NCBI RefSeq assembly: GCF_000297435.1
Contig: NZ_CAIP01000415.1
Location: 1 to 57,472, forward strand
Source of the DNA: Microcystis sp. T1-4
GTDB lineage: Bacteria; Cyanobacteriota; Cyanobacteriia; Cyanobacteriales; Microcystaceae
Length of the DNA: 57,472 bases
Direction of reading: 5' to 3'
The notes beneath the pieces are model-generated. The model saw nothing but the letters and a program-made list of their open reading frames with translations. It ran no database searches and was not told where the DNA came from. This document shows positions 50,984 through 57,472 of the stretch, piece by piece (the stretch's first letter is position 1; the number at the start of each line of letters is the position of its first letter). The position numbers and the translations under genes were made by a program.

Positions 50984-52168
50984 ATGGATTTACTCGAATA
51001 CCAAGCCAAGGAAATATTTGCTCAAGTAGGTATCCCCATTTTACCTTCCCAACCAATCCACGAACCGGCGGGACTAAAAAGATTAAACATTCCCTATCCT
51101 ATCGTGCTGAAATCCCAGGTACGCACGGGAGGCCGGGGAAAAGCGGGAGGAGTGAAATTTGTCGCTAATACCATCGATGCGATCGCTGCTGCCCATGCTA
51201 TCTTTCATTTACCGATCGCCGGAGAATATCCAGAGGTAATCTTAGCAGAAGCCAGGTATAATCCGCAACAGGAGATATTTTTAGCGATTTTACTCGATTA
51301 TCATCTGCAAAGACCGGTTTTACTGGGTGCGAGTCAAGGGGGAATGGATGTGGACAGTTTACTGGCAACCATGCAAAAAGTGGTCATCGAAGCGAGATTT
51401 TCCCCCTATCTCTGTCGGCAATTAGCCGTATCTATGGGTTTAAGAGGGTCTTTGATCGAGTCTATCAGTCAAATTCTCGAAAAAATGTATAGTCTCTTTG
51501 TCAGCAAAGATCTCGATATTATCGAGATTAATCCCCTGGGTATCAACGAAGCCGGGGAAGTGATGGCCCTAGATGGCAAAATAACTGTTAATGATGCCGC
51601 TTTAGCTAGACATCTCGATCTCCTCGCTTTGACCCCACCCCAATTACAATCCCCTTGGTCGATAATTGATCAAACCGGCCGAATAGCCGTGATTAGCAAT
51701 GGCCAGGGTTTGATGTCCACTGTCTGGGATGCCTTAGCCAGCAAGGGGGCAAAACTGGCAGCCTGGCTTATACTGGAGGAAAGACTAGAATTAGAGCAAT
51801 TAAACGAGCAAATAGAGGCTGGTCTGCAACAATTCCAACTATTGTCTAATTTAAAAGTGGTTATCGTTGATATTGTCAGTTATCCCGACTTTGGCCAAAA
51901 AGCGATCGAGAGTATTAGCCATTACTACCGCAGTTATAGCCCATTATCACCCAGCCGGGGCAGCGGCGAACGAACGATCCGGGCCACACGACAGGAAAGA
52001 CAAACCTTGGAACCCCGCTCTTTTCTCAATCCCACCCTACCACAAATAATTTTTCGCGTCCTAGCTGACAGCAAAGCGATCGATCTCAGTCAGAGTTTAG
52101 CTGATGTTAACTTTCATTGGTTAGAGTCTTTAGAAGAGGTAGTCACTGCAGCAATTAAATTAGCCTAG
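50984..52168 (+). CDS. sucC: Succinate-CoA ligase, beta subunit
   Basis: 394 residues with the ATP-grasp domain: MDLLEYQAKEIFAQVGIPIL, VLKSQVRTGGRGKAGGVKFV, DLDIIEINPLG and VMALDGKITVND. Together with SucD it converts succinyl-CoA to succinate with ATP or GTP formation. Near residue 325 a low-complexity insert (SPLSPSRGSGERTIRATRQE...) interrupts the C-terminal domain before the final strands (PQIIFRVLADSK). sucD is not adjacent. The interruption may be a loop typical of this group or a sign of decay. Confidence 0.87.
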   Translation: MDLLEYQAKEIFAQVGIPILPSQPIHEPAGLKRLNIPYPIVLKSQVRTGGRGKAGGVKFVANTIDAIAAAHAIFHLPIAGEYPEVILAEARYNPQQEIFLAILLDYHLQRPVLLGASQGGMDVDSLLATMQKVVIEARFSPYLCRQLAVSMGLRGSLIESISQILEKMYSLFVSKDLDIIEINPLGINEAGEVMALDGKITVNDAALARHLDLLALTPPQLQSPWSIIDQTGRIAVISNGQGLMSTVWDALASKGAKLAAWLILEERLELEQLNEQIEAGLQQFQLLSNLKVVIVDIVSYPDFGQKAIESISHYYRSYSPLSPSRGSGERTIRATRQERQTLEPRSFLNPTLPQIIFRVLADSKAIDLSQSLADVNFHWLESLEEVVTAAIKLA

Positions 52169-52556
52169 AATCAGTGATCAGTTATAATTTGCACGGCTAT
52201 AACTTGCATTTTTTACTCAAAGACAATAAGGCTCTCCTAGACTGGTTATAGCAAATTAGTAGTTTAAATGAGCCTAACCCCTTAAATAGCCTGGAATCCA
52301 ACAAAGCAAAAAGCTTTTTTTTGAAAATTGCTTTTTTGAATTCTGGTGAGCCTTTTGGCAGGGCGGCTCTCCCAGCTTTGGTGGGTAAAATGTATTCTAA
52401 GATACATTTCTCAAGAGCGAGGGGGTGGAACGAACCACAAAGACACAAAGGACACAAAGATCGATCGATCCTATGTCAATTAAACTTATCACACAGAACC
52501 TAGAAGAGCCGCAGGGCTTGCGTGGATTATTTTCTGCTAAGTACCTAAGCAAAATT
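52169..52556. other. Intergenic region with simple repeats
   Basis: No gene supported. It contains ACCACAAAGACACAAAGGAC-type direct repeats at about 52434-52460 and an A/T-rich stretch. The end at 52537-52560 is the left flank of the repeat that is split by the 240-bp element. Confidence 0.5.
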
Positions 52557-52560
52557 AATT

Positions 52561-52800
52561 AGGGTTTGCGGCAAAAAGCTTTTCGGTGGTGGCAGGGTGT
52601 GCCCCCCAACCCCCCCGACATCGGGGGGGTGGGGTGTGGGGTGTGGGGTTTTATCGATTTTCAGGTGGTCAACTACCTAATTTTCAGGGAAAAAGTCCAG
52701 GGATTTTCCCCCCGATCCCCGCAATGGCTGGCACTTTTTGAGGGTAAAAAAGTCCAAAAGTCTTATCCAACAAGGTTTTTAGATTTATTCAGCAGACCCT
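52561..52800. mobile_element. 240-bp miniature inverted-repeat element (MITE)
   Basis: The element begins AGGGTTTGC and ends GCAGACCCT (inverted: AGGGTCTGC, 8 of 9 match). It is flanked by AATT on both sides (52557-52560 and 52801-52804). The interrupted sequence around it is present without the insertion at 43366-43480, where a single AATT lies at the corresponding point. The centre has a perfect hairpin with seven C, GA, CA, TC, seven G (52610-52629) and no coding capacity. Its left end recurs at 5488, 6048 and 30635. Confidence 0.9.
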
Positions 52801-52927
52801 AATTATACATATCTAACCACCTCTTGCCTCCTGCCTTTTGCCTTTTGCCTATCTTCACTAGGAAATTAATTTTGCACGACTACTTAATATATCATAACTA
52901 CTCTAGAAGAGCCGACAATAATACAGT

Positions 52928-53625
52928 TTAAGACAGAAGTAAAGCCTCGTCAGCATGAGACACTGATGTACTATTAAACAATTGGGTGACATCTTCATAA
53001 AGATTGCCTTGATTAGCTTTCAATGCTAATACATAATCAGCGCCTTGCTCAATAATTGTAGAGGCAATTTCAGTTTGACATCCCATGGCATCAATACTTA
53101 CTAAACAACCTCGAATTTCTCAAATCTTCAATAATTCAGGAATAGCAGTAATCTCATTGGATTTTTCAGCGACTTTTCGTTGACCAAGTACCAAATGATT
53201 AGTGGCTGACCAGACACTTACCATAGGAATTAAACTGCGGTTATTTCCTCGTTCTTTTGCCCCTCGTAAGGTTTTCCCGTCCACATTTAAGAGTTCTCCA
53301 TTGGTCACCTGATGAACTGCTTGCATCCAACTAATAAAGCATGACTGGAGTTCTTCTGATTTTAAACGGGCAAATAATCGGATCAATGTATCATGAGAGG
53401 GAATCCCATTAGGCAGAGCTAGAAAAGTTTTTAGCCATTCATATTTGGTTATACCATAGGCAACAACCGCTTCCCAGTTGTTCGCCCCACAAATGGTTGC
53501 ACAGATATTAATCGCAATAATATCTATCACAAATGCTCAATGTTGTGTAACGCTCTAGGGTCTTTTAGAGTGCCAAAGTGTTTTTCAATCAGGGCTGTTG
53601 GTGATGAACATTTGTCCGTTAACAT
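52928..53625 (-). pseudogene. Dead ISAs1-family transposase
   Basis: Reading on the minus strand: MLTDKCSSPTALIEKHFGTL, KDPRALHNIEHL, then a frameshift, IDIIAINICATICGANNWEA (the family's DDE N-terminal motif region), LLNVDGKTLRGAKERGNN, PELLKI, an in-frame TGA, EIRGCLVSIDAMGCQTEIAS and TIIEQGADYVLALKANQGNL. One frameshift, one nonsense codon and a truncated end make it inactive. Terminal inverted repeats were not identified. Confidence 0.85.
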
Positions 53626-53728
53626 TGTTTTGTGCGAACCTGTAAACAGATAGTTAATATTCTGTATACTAACTTGAAAAATTTAATATTTATCTCCTAA
53701 TTGCTATTCCATGAGGATATCTTGTAGA

Positions 53729-53771
53729 TTTATTGCGTATCTTCAAGAATTGTGTGCGATTGCCCTGGTCA
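53729..53771. repeat. 43-base dispersed repeat, copy 2
   Basis: Matches 23501-23543: TTTATTGCGTAT, AAGAA, TGTGTG, GATTGCCCTGGTCA. Directly followed by two tandem copies of AACGAGCATATATA (53775-53788 and 53789-53802). Confidence 0.65.
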
Positions 53772-53861
53772 CCTAACGAGCATATATAAACGAGCATATA
53801 TAATAATGAAGAGAATAAAATACTTGACGAAACTCATTAGATCGGAGAAAGGAGGTCAGTC

Positions 53862-54053
53862 ATGGATCTGGTCCAGTTTATGGTAGTTATCATCGTGGTT
53901 GGGGTTCTATTGGGGCTCGTGAACAACTACATTCCGATGGACAGCAAGATCAAGCAAATCCTGAACATTGTGGTTGTCATCGCCCTCGTTTTGTGGATTC
54001 TTAAGGTGTTCGGATTGCTGAGTTTTCTCAAGGGAATTCGTATCGGTAGGTGA
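53862..54053 (+). CDS. Thivi_2564-family small membrane protein
   Basis: 63 residues with two hydrophobic helices (LVQFMVVIIVVGVLLGLVNN and ILNIVVVIALVLWILKVFGL). I recognise the family as Thivi_2564, small inner-membrane proteins of unknown role. A perfect AAAGGAGG ribosome binding site stands seven bases before the start, stronger than is usual here. It starts a run of three GC-rich genes. Its composition differs from the neighbours and suggests transfer. Confidence 0.82.
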   Translation: MDLVQFMVVIIVVGVLLGLVNNYIPMDSKIKQILNIVVVIALVLWILKVFGLLSFLKGIRIGR

Positions 54054-54088
54054 GTGATGTTCTAGACGGAAGGAAAGGTTGAATTATT

Positions 54089-55183
54089 ATGGATCTGATG
54101 TCCATCACACTGGTGGTGCGCTGGCTAATAGGCTGGGGATTGATGTGGCGGTTGCCGCGACTTCCAGACCTTTCAGTCGTCGGTTCGCCTAAAGTCTCGG
54201 TCTTGATTCCGGCGAGGAATGAAGAGAGTACCCTCCCTAATTTGCTAACAGCCTTAAAGCAGCAAACATTCAAGCCCTACGAAATCATTGTCATCGATGA
54301 CCAGTCCGCCGATGCTACCCCACAGATCGCCGAACAGGCCGGGGTGAAAGTAGTGCAGACTAGCCCTTTGCCCACAGGTTGGACAGGGAAAAACTGGGCA
54401 CTCAAAACCGGATATGCAGCCTCATCTGGCGATATTCTCGTCTTTCTCGATGCCGACACTGAGCCAGGGGAGGAGCTGCTCCGCAGGCTGGTGGCAACTG
54501 TTCAACACTTAGGTGGTCTGGTCTCAGTTCAGCCCTATCACCGCACTGAACGCCCCTACGAACTGTTAGCGGTTCTGTTCAATCTCGTCGGCTTGATGGC
54601 TGTCAAACTGGGAGCAAGAGGTGGTGTGGCTTTTGGACCGGCTATGGCTACCAGCAAGGATGACTATGAGCGGGTCGGCGGCCACGACGCTGTGGCAGGA
54701 TATGTTGTAGAAGACTGGTTCATGGCTCATATTTATGAGAGTGCGGGACTGCCAGTGAGTGCATACATTGGTCATGGCCAACTGGACTATCGGATGTACC
54801 CCGGCGGGCTGCGGGACTTGGTTGTTGGTTTCGACAAAAACTTTGCAACGGCAGCAGGGGAAGTCTCTTGGCTGCGGATGCTGGCGGTTGTGTTCTGGCT
54901 TTCAGGGTTGTTCTGGGCGGCTTGGTGTCTGCCCGCATCCCTATTCGGCTGGCCGATTGTCGGGAATTCATCCTTACTATATAACGTACTGCTTTATCTT
55001 GCCTTCGCCATACAGTTAGCCATAATTGTATGGCCAGTGGGTTCATTCGGAGCAATCGTCTTTTTCTTCCCCATTCCGGTTGCCTTCTTCATTGCAGTGT
55101 TCCTGCTGGCAATTCTGAATCTCGAACGTGGTCAAATCGAATGGAAAGGACGAAGGATAAGTACCCGATGGCAAGGTGAATGA
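54089..55183 (+). CDS. Family 2 glycosyltransferase, CrtQ-like
   Basis: 364 residues with the GT2 core VSVLIPARNEESTLPNLLTA, IIVIDDQSADATPQIAE, VFLDADTEPGEELLRRL and then SVQPYHRTERPYELLAVLFNL and GGVAFGPAMATSKDDYERVGGHDAV, VVEDWFMAHIYESAGLPVSAY, and C-terminal helices ending GQIEWKGRRI. The SVQPYH...NL and WKGR elements match CrtQ of the staphyloxanthin pathway (4,4'-diaponeurosporenoate glycosyltransferase). The carotenoid or other lipid acceptor here is unknown. GC-rich relative to the window. Overlaps nothing; the next gene starts immediately after the stop. Confidence 0.85.
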   Translation: MDLMSITLVVRWLIGWGLMWRLPRLPDLSVVGSPKVSVLIPARNEESTLPNLLTALKQQTFKPYEIIVIDDQSADATPQIAEQAGVKVVQTSPLPTGWTGKNWALKTGYAASSGDILVFLDADTEPGEELLRRLVATVQHLGGLVSVQPYHRTERPYELLAVLFNLVGLMAVKLGARGGVAFGPAMATSKDDYERVGGHDAVAGYVVEDWFMAHIYESAGLPVSAYIGHGQLDYRMYPGGLRDLVVGFDKNFATAAGEVSWLRMLAVVFWLSGLFWAAWCLPASLFGWPIVGNSSLLYNVLLYLAFAIQLAIIVWPVGSFGAIVFFFPIPVAFFIAVFLLAILNLERGQIEWKGRRISTRWQGE

Positions 55184-55690
55184 ATGAGATTATCTATACT
55201 ACAGTTACCGGATGGGGTAATCGTCGGGCTTTGTGTGGTCGGTTGGACAGCCTGGTCACTTTTGATCGGTTTTGTCGGTCATCGACTTCCCCTGAAATTC
55301 CTAGAAACGGACACCTGCCTGACCCGGCCACGACCCTGGGGGGAAGATAGACAATGGTACAATCGGGTACTGCGGATCAAGCGATGGAAGGATCGGTTGC
55401 CAGAAGCAGGGGATTTCTTCCCGGGAGGTTTTCGCAAAACATCCGTTGGCGGTGGGGACTGTGCCGTAATGTCCCGTTTTTTGGCTGAAACCCGTCGCGC
55501 GGAATACGTTCACATCGCCATCTGGCTGTTTTGGTTAGTGACGATGCTCTGGACTCCTGGCTGGGGTGTGCTGGTAAACCTCGCCGTAGGAACAGCCTTC
55601 AACCTGCCTTGTTTGTGGGTGCAGCGTTACAATCGGCTTCGGCTCCAGCATCTGCTCGTATTGAAAGGACAGGGAAAAACGATATGCTAA
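55184..55690 (+). CDS. Acyltransferase of the CrtO (staphyloxanthin) family
   Basis: 168 residues with two membrane segments and the family hallmark RIKRWKDRLPEAGDFFPGGF, followed by FLAETRRAEYVHIAIWLFWL. This matches glycosyl-4,4'-diaponeurosporenoate acyltransferase. It would add a fatty acid to the sugar attached by the upstream enzyme. The ATG follows the TGA of that gene directly, and its stop overlaps the next gene by seven bases. No crtM, crtN or crtP is in the window. Confidence 0.85.
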   Translation: MRLSILQLPDGVIVGLCVVGWTAWSLLIGFVGHRLPLKFLETDTCLTRPRPWGEDRQWYNRVLRIKRWKDRLPEAGDFFPGGFRKTSVGGGDCAVMSRFLAETRRAEYVHIAIWLFWLVTMLWTPGWGVLVNLAVGTAFNLPCLWVQRYNRLRLQHLLVLKGQGKTIC

Positions 55691-56532
55691 AGTATGAACT
55701 TGGCTGTGAATTAACCTACAGCATTGAGCAAGCAAGCACTCTAATTCTTAATGTTGCTATTGTCAGCAACAACCATCAGATTATTGTTCAGGAAGACCTC
55801 CATTCTAACTCTCAACGGTCGATTGAGGAATACATCACTTCTGTCAGTGGAAATCGATACTTTCGACTCAATGCCCCTCCTGGCAATTTGCAAATTTCCT
55901 ATCGAGCAACCGTTGGCTTATCTCCTTATTATTCAGACCCCAGTACGATTTTTGAAGTAAAGCCAGCCGATTTACCCCTCGATATCTTGTACTATCTTTA
56001 TCCGAGTCGTTACTGTCAGTCAGATCGATTATTGCGCTTTGTCGCGGCTGAATTTGGCCATTTAGTCCCTGGTTATTCCAGGGTGACAGCTATCTGTAAC
56101 TGGATTTATGACAATGTTTTGTATCTCTCTGGTAGCAGTGATTCTTTAACTTCTGCTTGCGATACAGCGATAGAAAGGGTAGGCGTTTGTCGTGATTTTG
56201 CCCATTTAGGCATTGCTTTTTGTCGAGCTTTGAACATTCCGGCACGCTTTGTTTCCGGCTACGCCTATGGTTTAAATCCCCCCGATTTTCATGCCTGGTT
56301 TGAGGCTTATCTAGGGGATCGCTGGTATCTTTTCGATCCTACCCGCCTTGTGCCTCAGAGCGGGCTAATTCGCGTTGGCACAGGACGAGATGCCGCCGAT
56401 GTTTCTTTTGCCACTATTTTTGGTCCGGTACAAATGAATCAGATGAGGCTTTTTATGGACTACTTACCCGATGCCAAGCCGATTTCCGAGAATATTTTGA
56501 TACCGACAACAGAGGCGATCGCCATCTCTTGA
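55684..56532 (+). CDS. Transglutaminase-like domain protein
   Basis: 282 residues from ATG 55684. N-terminal beta domain about 1-90, then the cysteine-peptidase core: Cys in IERVGVCRDFAHLGIAFCRA, His in GLNPPDFHAWFEAYLGDRW and Asp in WYLFDPTR. Transglutaminase-like proteins of this kind are probably peptidases or amidases. The base composition is like the rest of the window, unlike the two genes upstream, and a HIP1 octamer is at its end. A longer frame from 55531 overlaps the previous gene and is rejected. Confidence 0.9.
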   Translation: MLKYELGCELTYSIEQASTLILNVAIVSNNHQIIVQEDLHSNSQRSIEEYITSVSGNRYFRLNAPPGNLQISYRATVGLSPYYSDPSTIFEVKPADLPLDILYYLYPSRYCQSDRLLRFVAAEFGHLVPGYSRVTAICNWIYDNVLYLSGSSDSLTSACDTAIERVGVCRDFAHLGIAFCRALNIPARFVSGYAYGLNPPDFHAWFEAYLGDRWYLFDPTRLVPQSGLIRVGTGRDAADVSFATIFGPVQMNQMRLFMDYLPDAKPISENILIPTTEAIAIS

Positions 56533-56570
56533 GCGTACCCCAGTCAGGTATTCTATTATCGAAAATTTGG

Positions 56571-56602
56571 GTTGAAAACCCCGTCCTTTGAGGACGGCTT
56601 TA
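56571..56602 (+). mobile_element. IS200/IS605-type end hairpin or terminator
   Basis: CCGTCC (56581-56586) pairs with GGACGG (56592-56597) around TTTGA, inside TTGAAAACC...CTTTAAGC. The sequence resembles the left ends of cyanobacterial IS200/IS605 elements, but could also terminate the transglutaminase transcript. The next 230 bases hold no gene. Confidence 0.4.
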
Positions 56603-56930
56603 AGCTACAATGGAAAAAGCGATAACCAAGCTAAAAACTAAACCCTGACCACAGATAGTAGGGGGTTTCGTTCAGAAAAGAATTCAAATTCGGCCTTGAA
56701 CGAGTAAAACTTTCTAGGAAATAAGGTTGAACATGAGATTTTTTCGACTTGTTCAAAGTGGCCGTCCGGCATTCGGACACTCAAAACGGACGGGTCGAAA
56801 GTGTCAGACTTAAGCAATTAAGCGTTTTTCGCTATCTGCGTCAACCCCATTGACGCGACCATCCAAAAAAAGTGGCGTGGTGAGGATGTCAATAACATTG
56901 TCTTTGAAAAACCCATTTTAGGAGTTGCCC

Positions 56931-57251
56931 ATGTCATCCTCATCCCTACCCATTAAACTGGCTGTACTGGTTGTCATCATTGGTGAAACCGTCTTGCAAG
57001 ACCGCATGATCAAGCTGCTGCAAGAGTTAGGCGTAACTGGCTATACCCTCTCGCAAGCCCAGGGCGCAGGTCGCCACGGCAACCGCCAGGGAGATATGGT
57101 CGGTTATAACACCAATATTGAGATCAAAACCGTTGTCTCGCAGGAAGTCTCGGAGGCGATCTTCTCTGGTCTCGTCGAGTATCAAGCTAATCATGCCTTA
57201 ATCGCTTTCCGACAAAATGTCGAAGCGTTGACTGGGTTTGAGATAATTTAA
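56931..57251 (+). CDS. PII-like (SbtB-type) signalling protein
   Basis: 106 residues from ATG 56931, MSSSSLPIKLAVLVVIIGET. The PII fold pattern is seen as DRMIKLLQELGVTGYTLSQA, the T-loop-like GAGRHGNRQGDMVGYNTNIE, IKTVVSQEVSEAIFSGLVEY, NHALIAFRQNVEAL. It lacks the Tyr of uridylylated GlnB and the Cys loop of SbtB proteins. PII-like proteins bind adenine nucleotides and control transporters. Upstream in another frame (56822-56956) a short segment ending FEKPILGVAHVILI could be the end of a lost membrane protein. Confidence 0.7.
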   Translation: MSSSSLPIKLAVLVVIIGETVLQDRMIKLLQELGVTGYTLSQAQGAGRHGNRQGDMVGYNTNIEIKTVVSQEVSEAIFSGLVEYQANHALIAFRQNVEALTGFEII

Positions 57252-57262
57252 TTCGTCACTAA

Positions 57263-57284
57263 CCCCGCCCTAAAAGGGACGGGG
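57263..57284. repeat. Stem-loop behind the PII-like gene
   Basis: CCCCGCCC (57263-57270) pairs with GGGACGGGG (57276-57284) with one bulged A and loop TAAAA. No T-tract follows. The last 190 bases of the window hold no gene that I can support. Confidence 0.6.
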
Positions 57285-57472
57285 CTTGCCTAGACCAATT
57301 TAGGCGACGCAAGTAGAGACTACCGATCGAGACACAATCTGGCCCAGACTTCCGAATACTTCCCTAGTTCGGATTACCTCTAAGCTCTATTGGTAAAGCG
57401 TTGTTAGACAAGACATCTGGATTGTGTTGCGGTAAGGGACTTTAACTTTACTCTTAAGGATTATCTCCATAG

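Noticed and set aside
1..57472. tRNA, rRNA, tmRNA or RNase P genes
   Set aside because: No cloverleaf, CCA-adjacent T-loop or known RNA core was noticed on either strand; an RNA search tool would be more sensitive.

Overview
The window looks like chromosomal DNA of a unicellular cyanobacterium, most probably Microcystis aeruginosa or a close relative. Seen directly: photosystem II (psbK), cytochrome b6f (petC-petA), many copies of the GCGATCGC octamer (HIP1) inside genes, an NtcA box upstream of glnA, two PEP-CTERM proteins, three MntA/HepT modules, and a dense population of short dispersed repeats. The genus is inferred from overall familiarity; no search was run.

Layout. 0-9.6 kb: an IS200/IS605-type end remnant, clpP, tgt-psbK, a pentapeptide-repeat protein, a TnpB relic, a PEP-CTERM protein, an ArsR-type regulator, a DUF6398 protein, gatA and a DUF2887 nuclease-like protein. 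9.7-18.2 kb: an MntA/HepT pair, a Ser/Thr kinase fused to a formylglycine-generating-enzyme (FGE) fold, a SulP transporter, a Mo-nitro_C protein, UDP-glucose dehydrogenase and UDP-glucuronate decarboxylase (UDP-xylose supply), and a PIN toxin-antitoxin pair. 18.5-26.7 kb: polA, a small conserved gene, a metal-binding HMA protein, two more MntA/HepT modules (one decayed), a PEP-CTERM protein, a frameshifted Rieske-domain relic and petC-petA. 26.7-40.9 kb: a GDP-mannose pyrophosphorylase-type gene, an ABC1/UbiB kinase, glnA, a LamG-DUF2235 protein, infC, phoX-like, a TrkA-N potassium channel, DUF4278, a PPC-domain protein and cobS. 41-52 kb: an FkbM methyltransferase, type 2 IPP isomerase, a C15 peptidase, a metallophosphoesterase, a ParA-like ATPase, GDP-mannose dehydratase and GDP-fucose synthase, and sucC. 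52-57.5 kb: a nested miniature transposon, a dead ISAs1 transposase, a GC-rich cassette resembling the staphyloxanthin glycosyl/acyl transferases (CrtQ-CrtO), a transglutaminase and a PII-like protein.

How the genes fit together: manC-type, gmd and fcl enzymes together convert mannose-1-phosphate to GDP-fucose; ugd and the decarboxylase make UDP-xylose; both routes would feed surface polysaccharide. petC-petA and psbK belong to photosynthetic electron transport. The 54-56 kb cassette probably decorates a carotenoid or similar lipid with an acylated sugar.

The most interesting signals are: (1) the 3' end of the kinase-FGE gene, which looks like the variable region of a diversity-generating retroelement target although no reverse transcriptase is in the window; (2) a 240-bp miniature element with matching ends and an AATT target duplication that can be proved against an empty paralogous copy 9 kb away; (3) ends of a related element that form the stop codons of two neighbouring genes; (4) heptamer arrays that run directly into the GTG starts of tgt and the ABC1 kinase; (5) the horizontally acquired-looking CrtQ-CrtO cassette, whose composition break lies exactly at its overlap with the transglutaminase gene.
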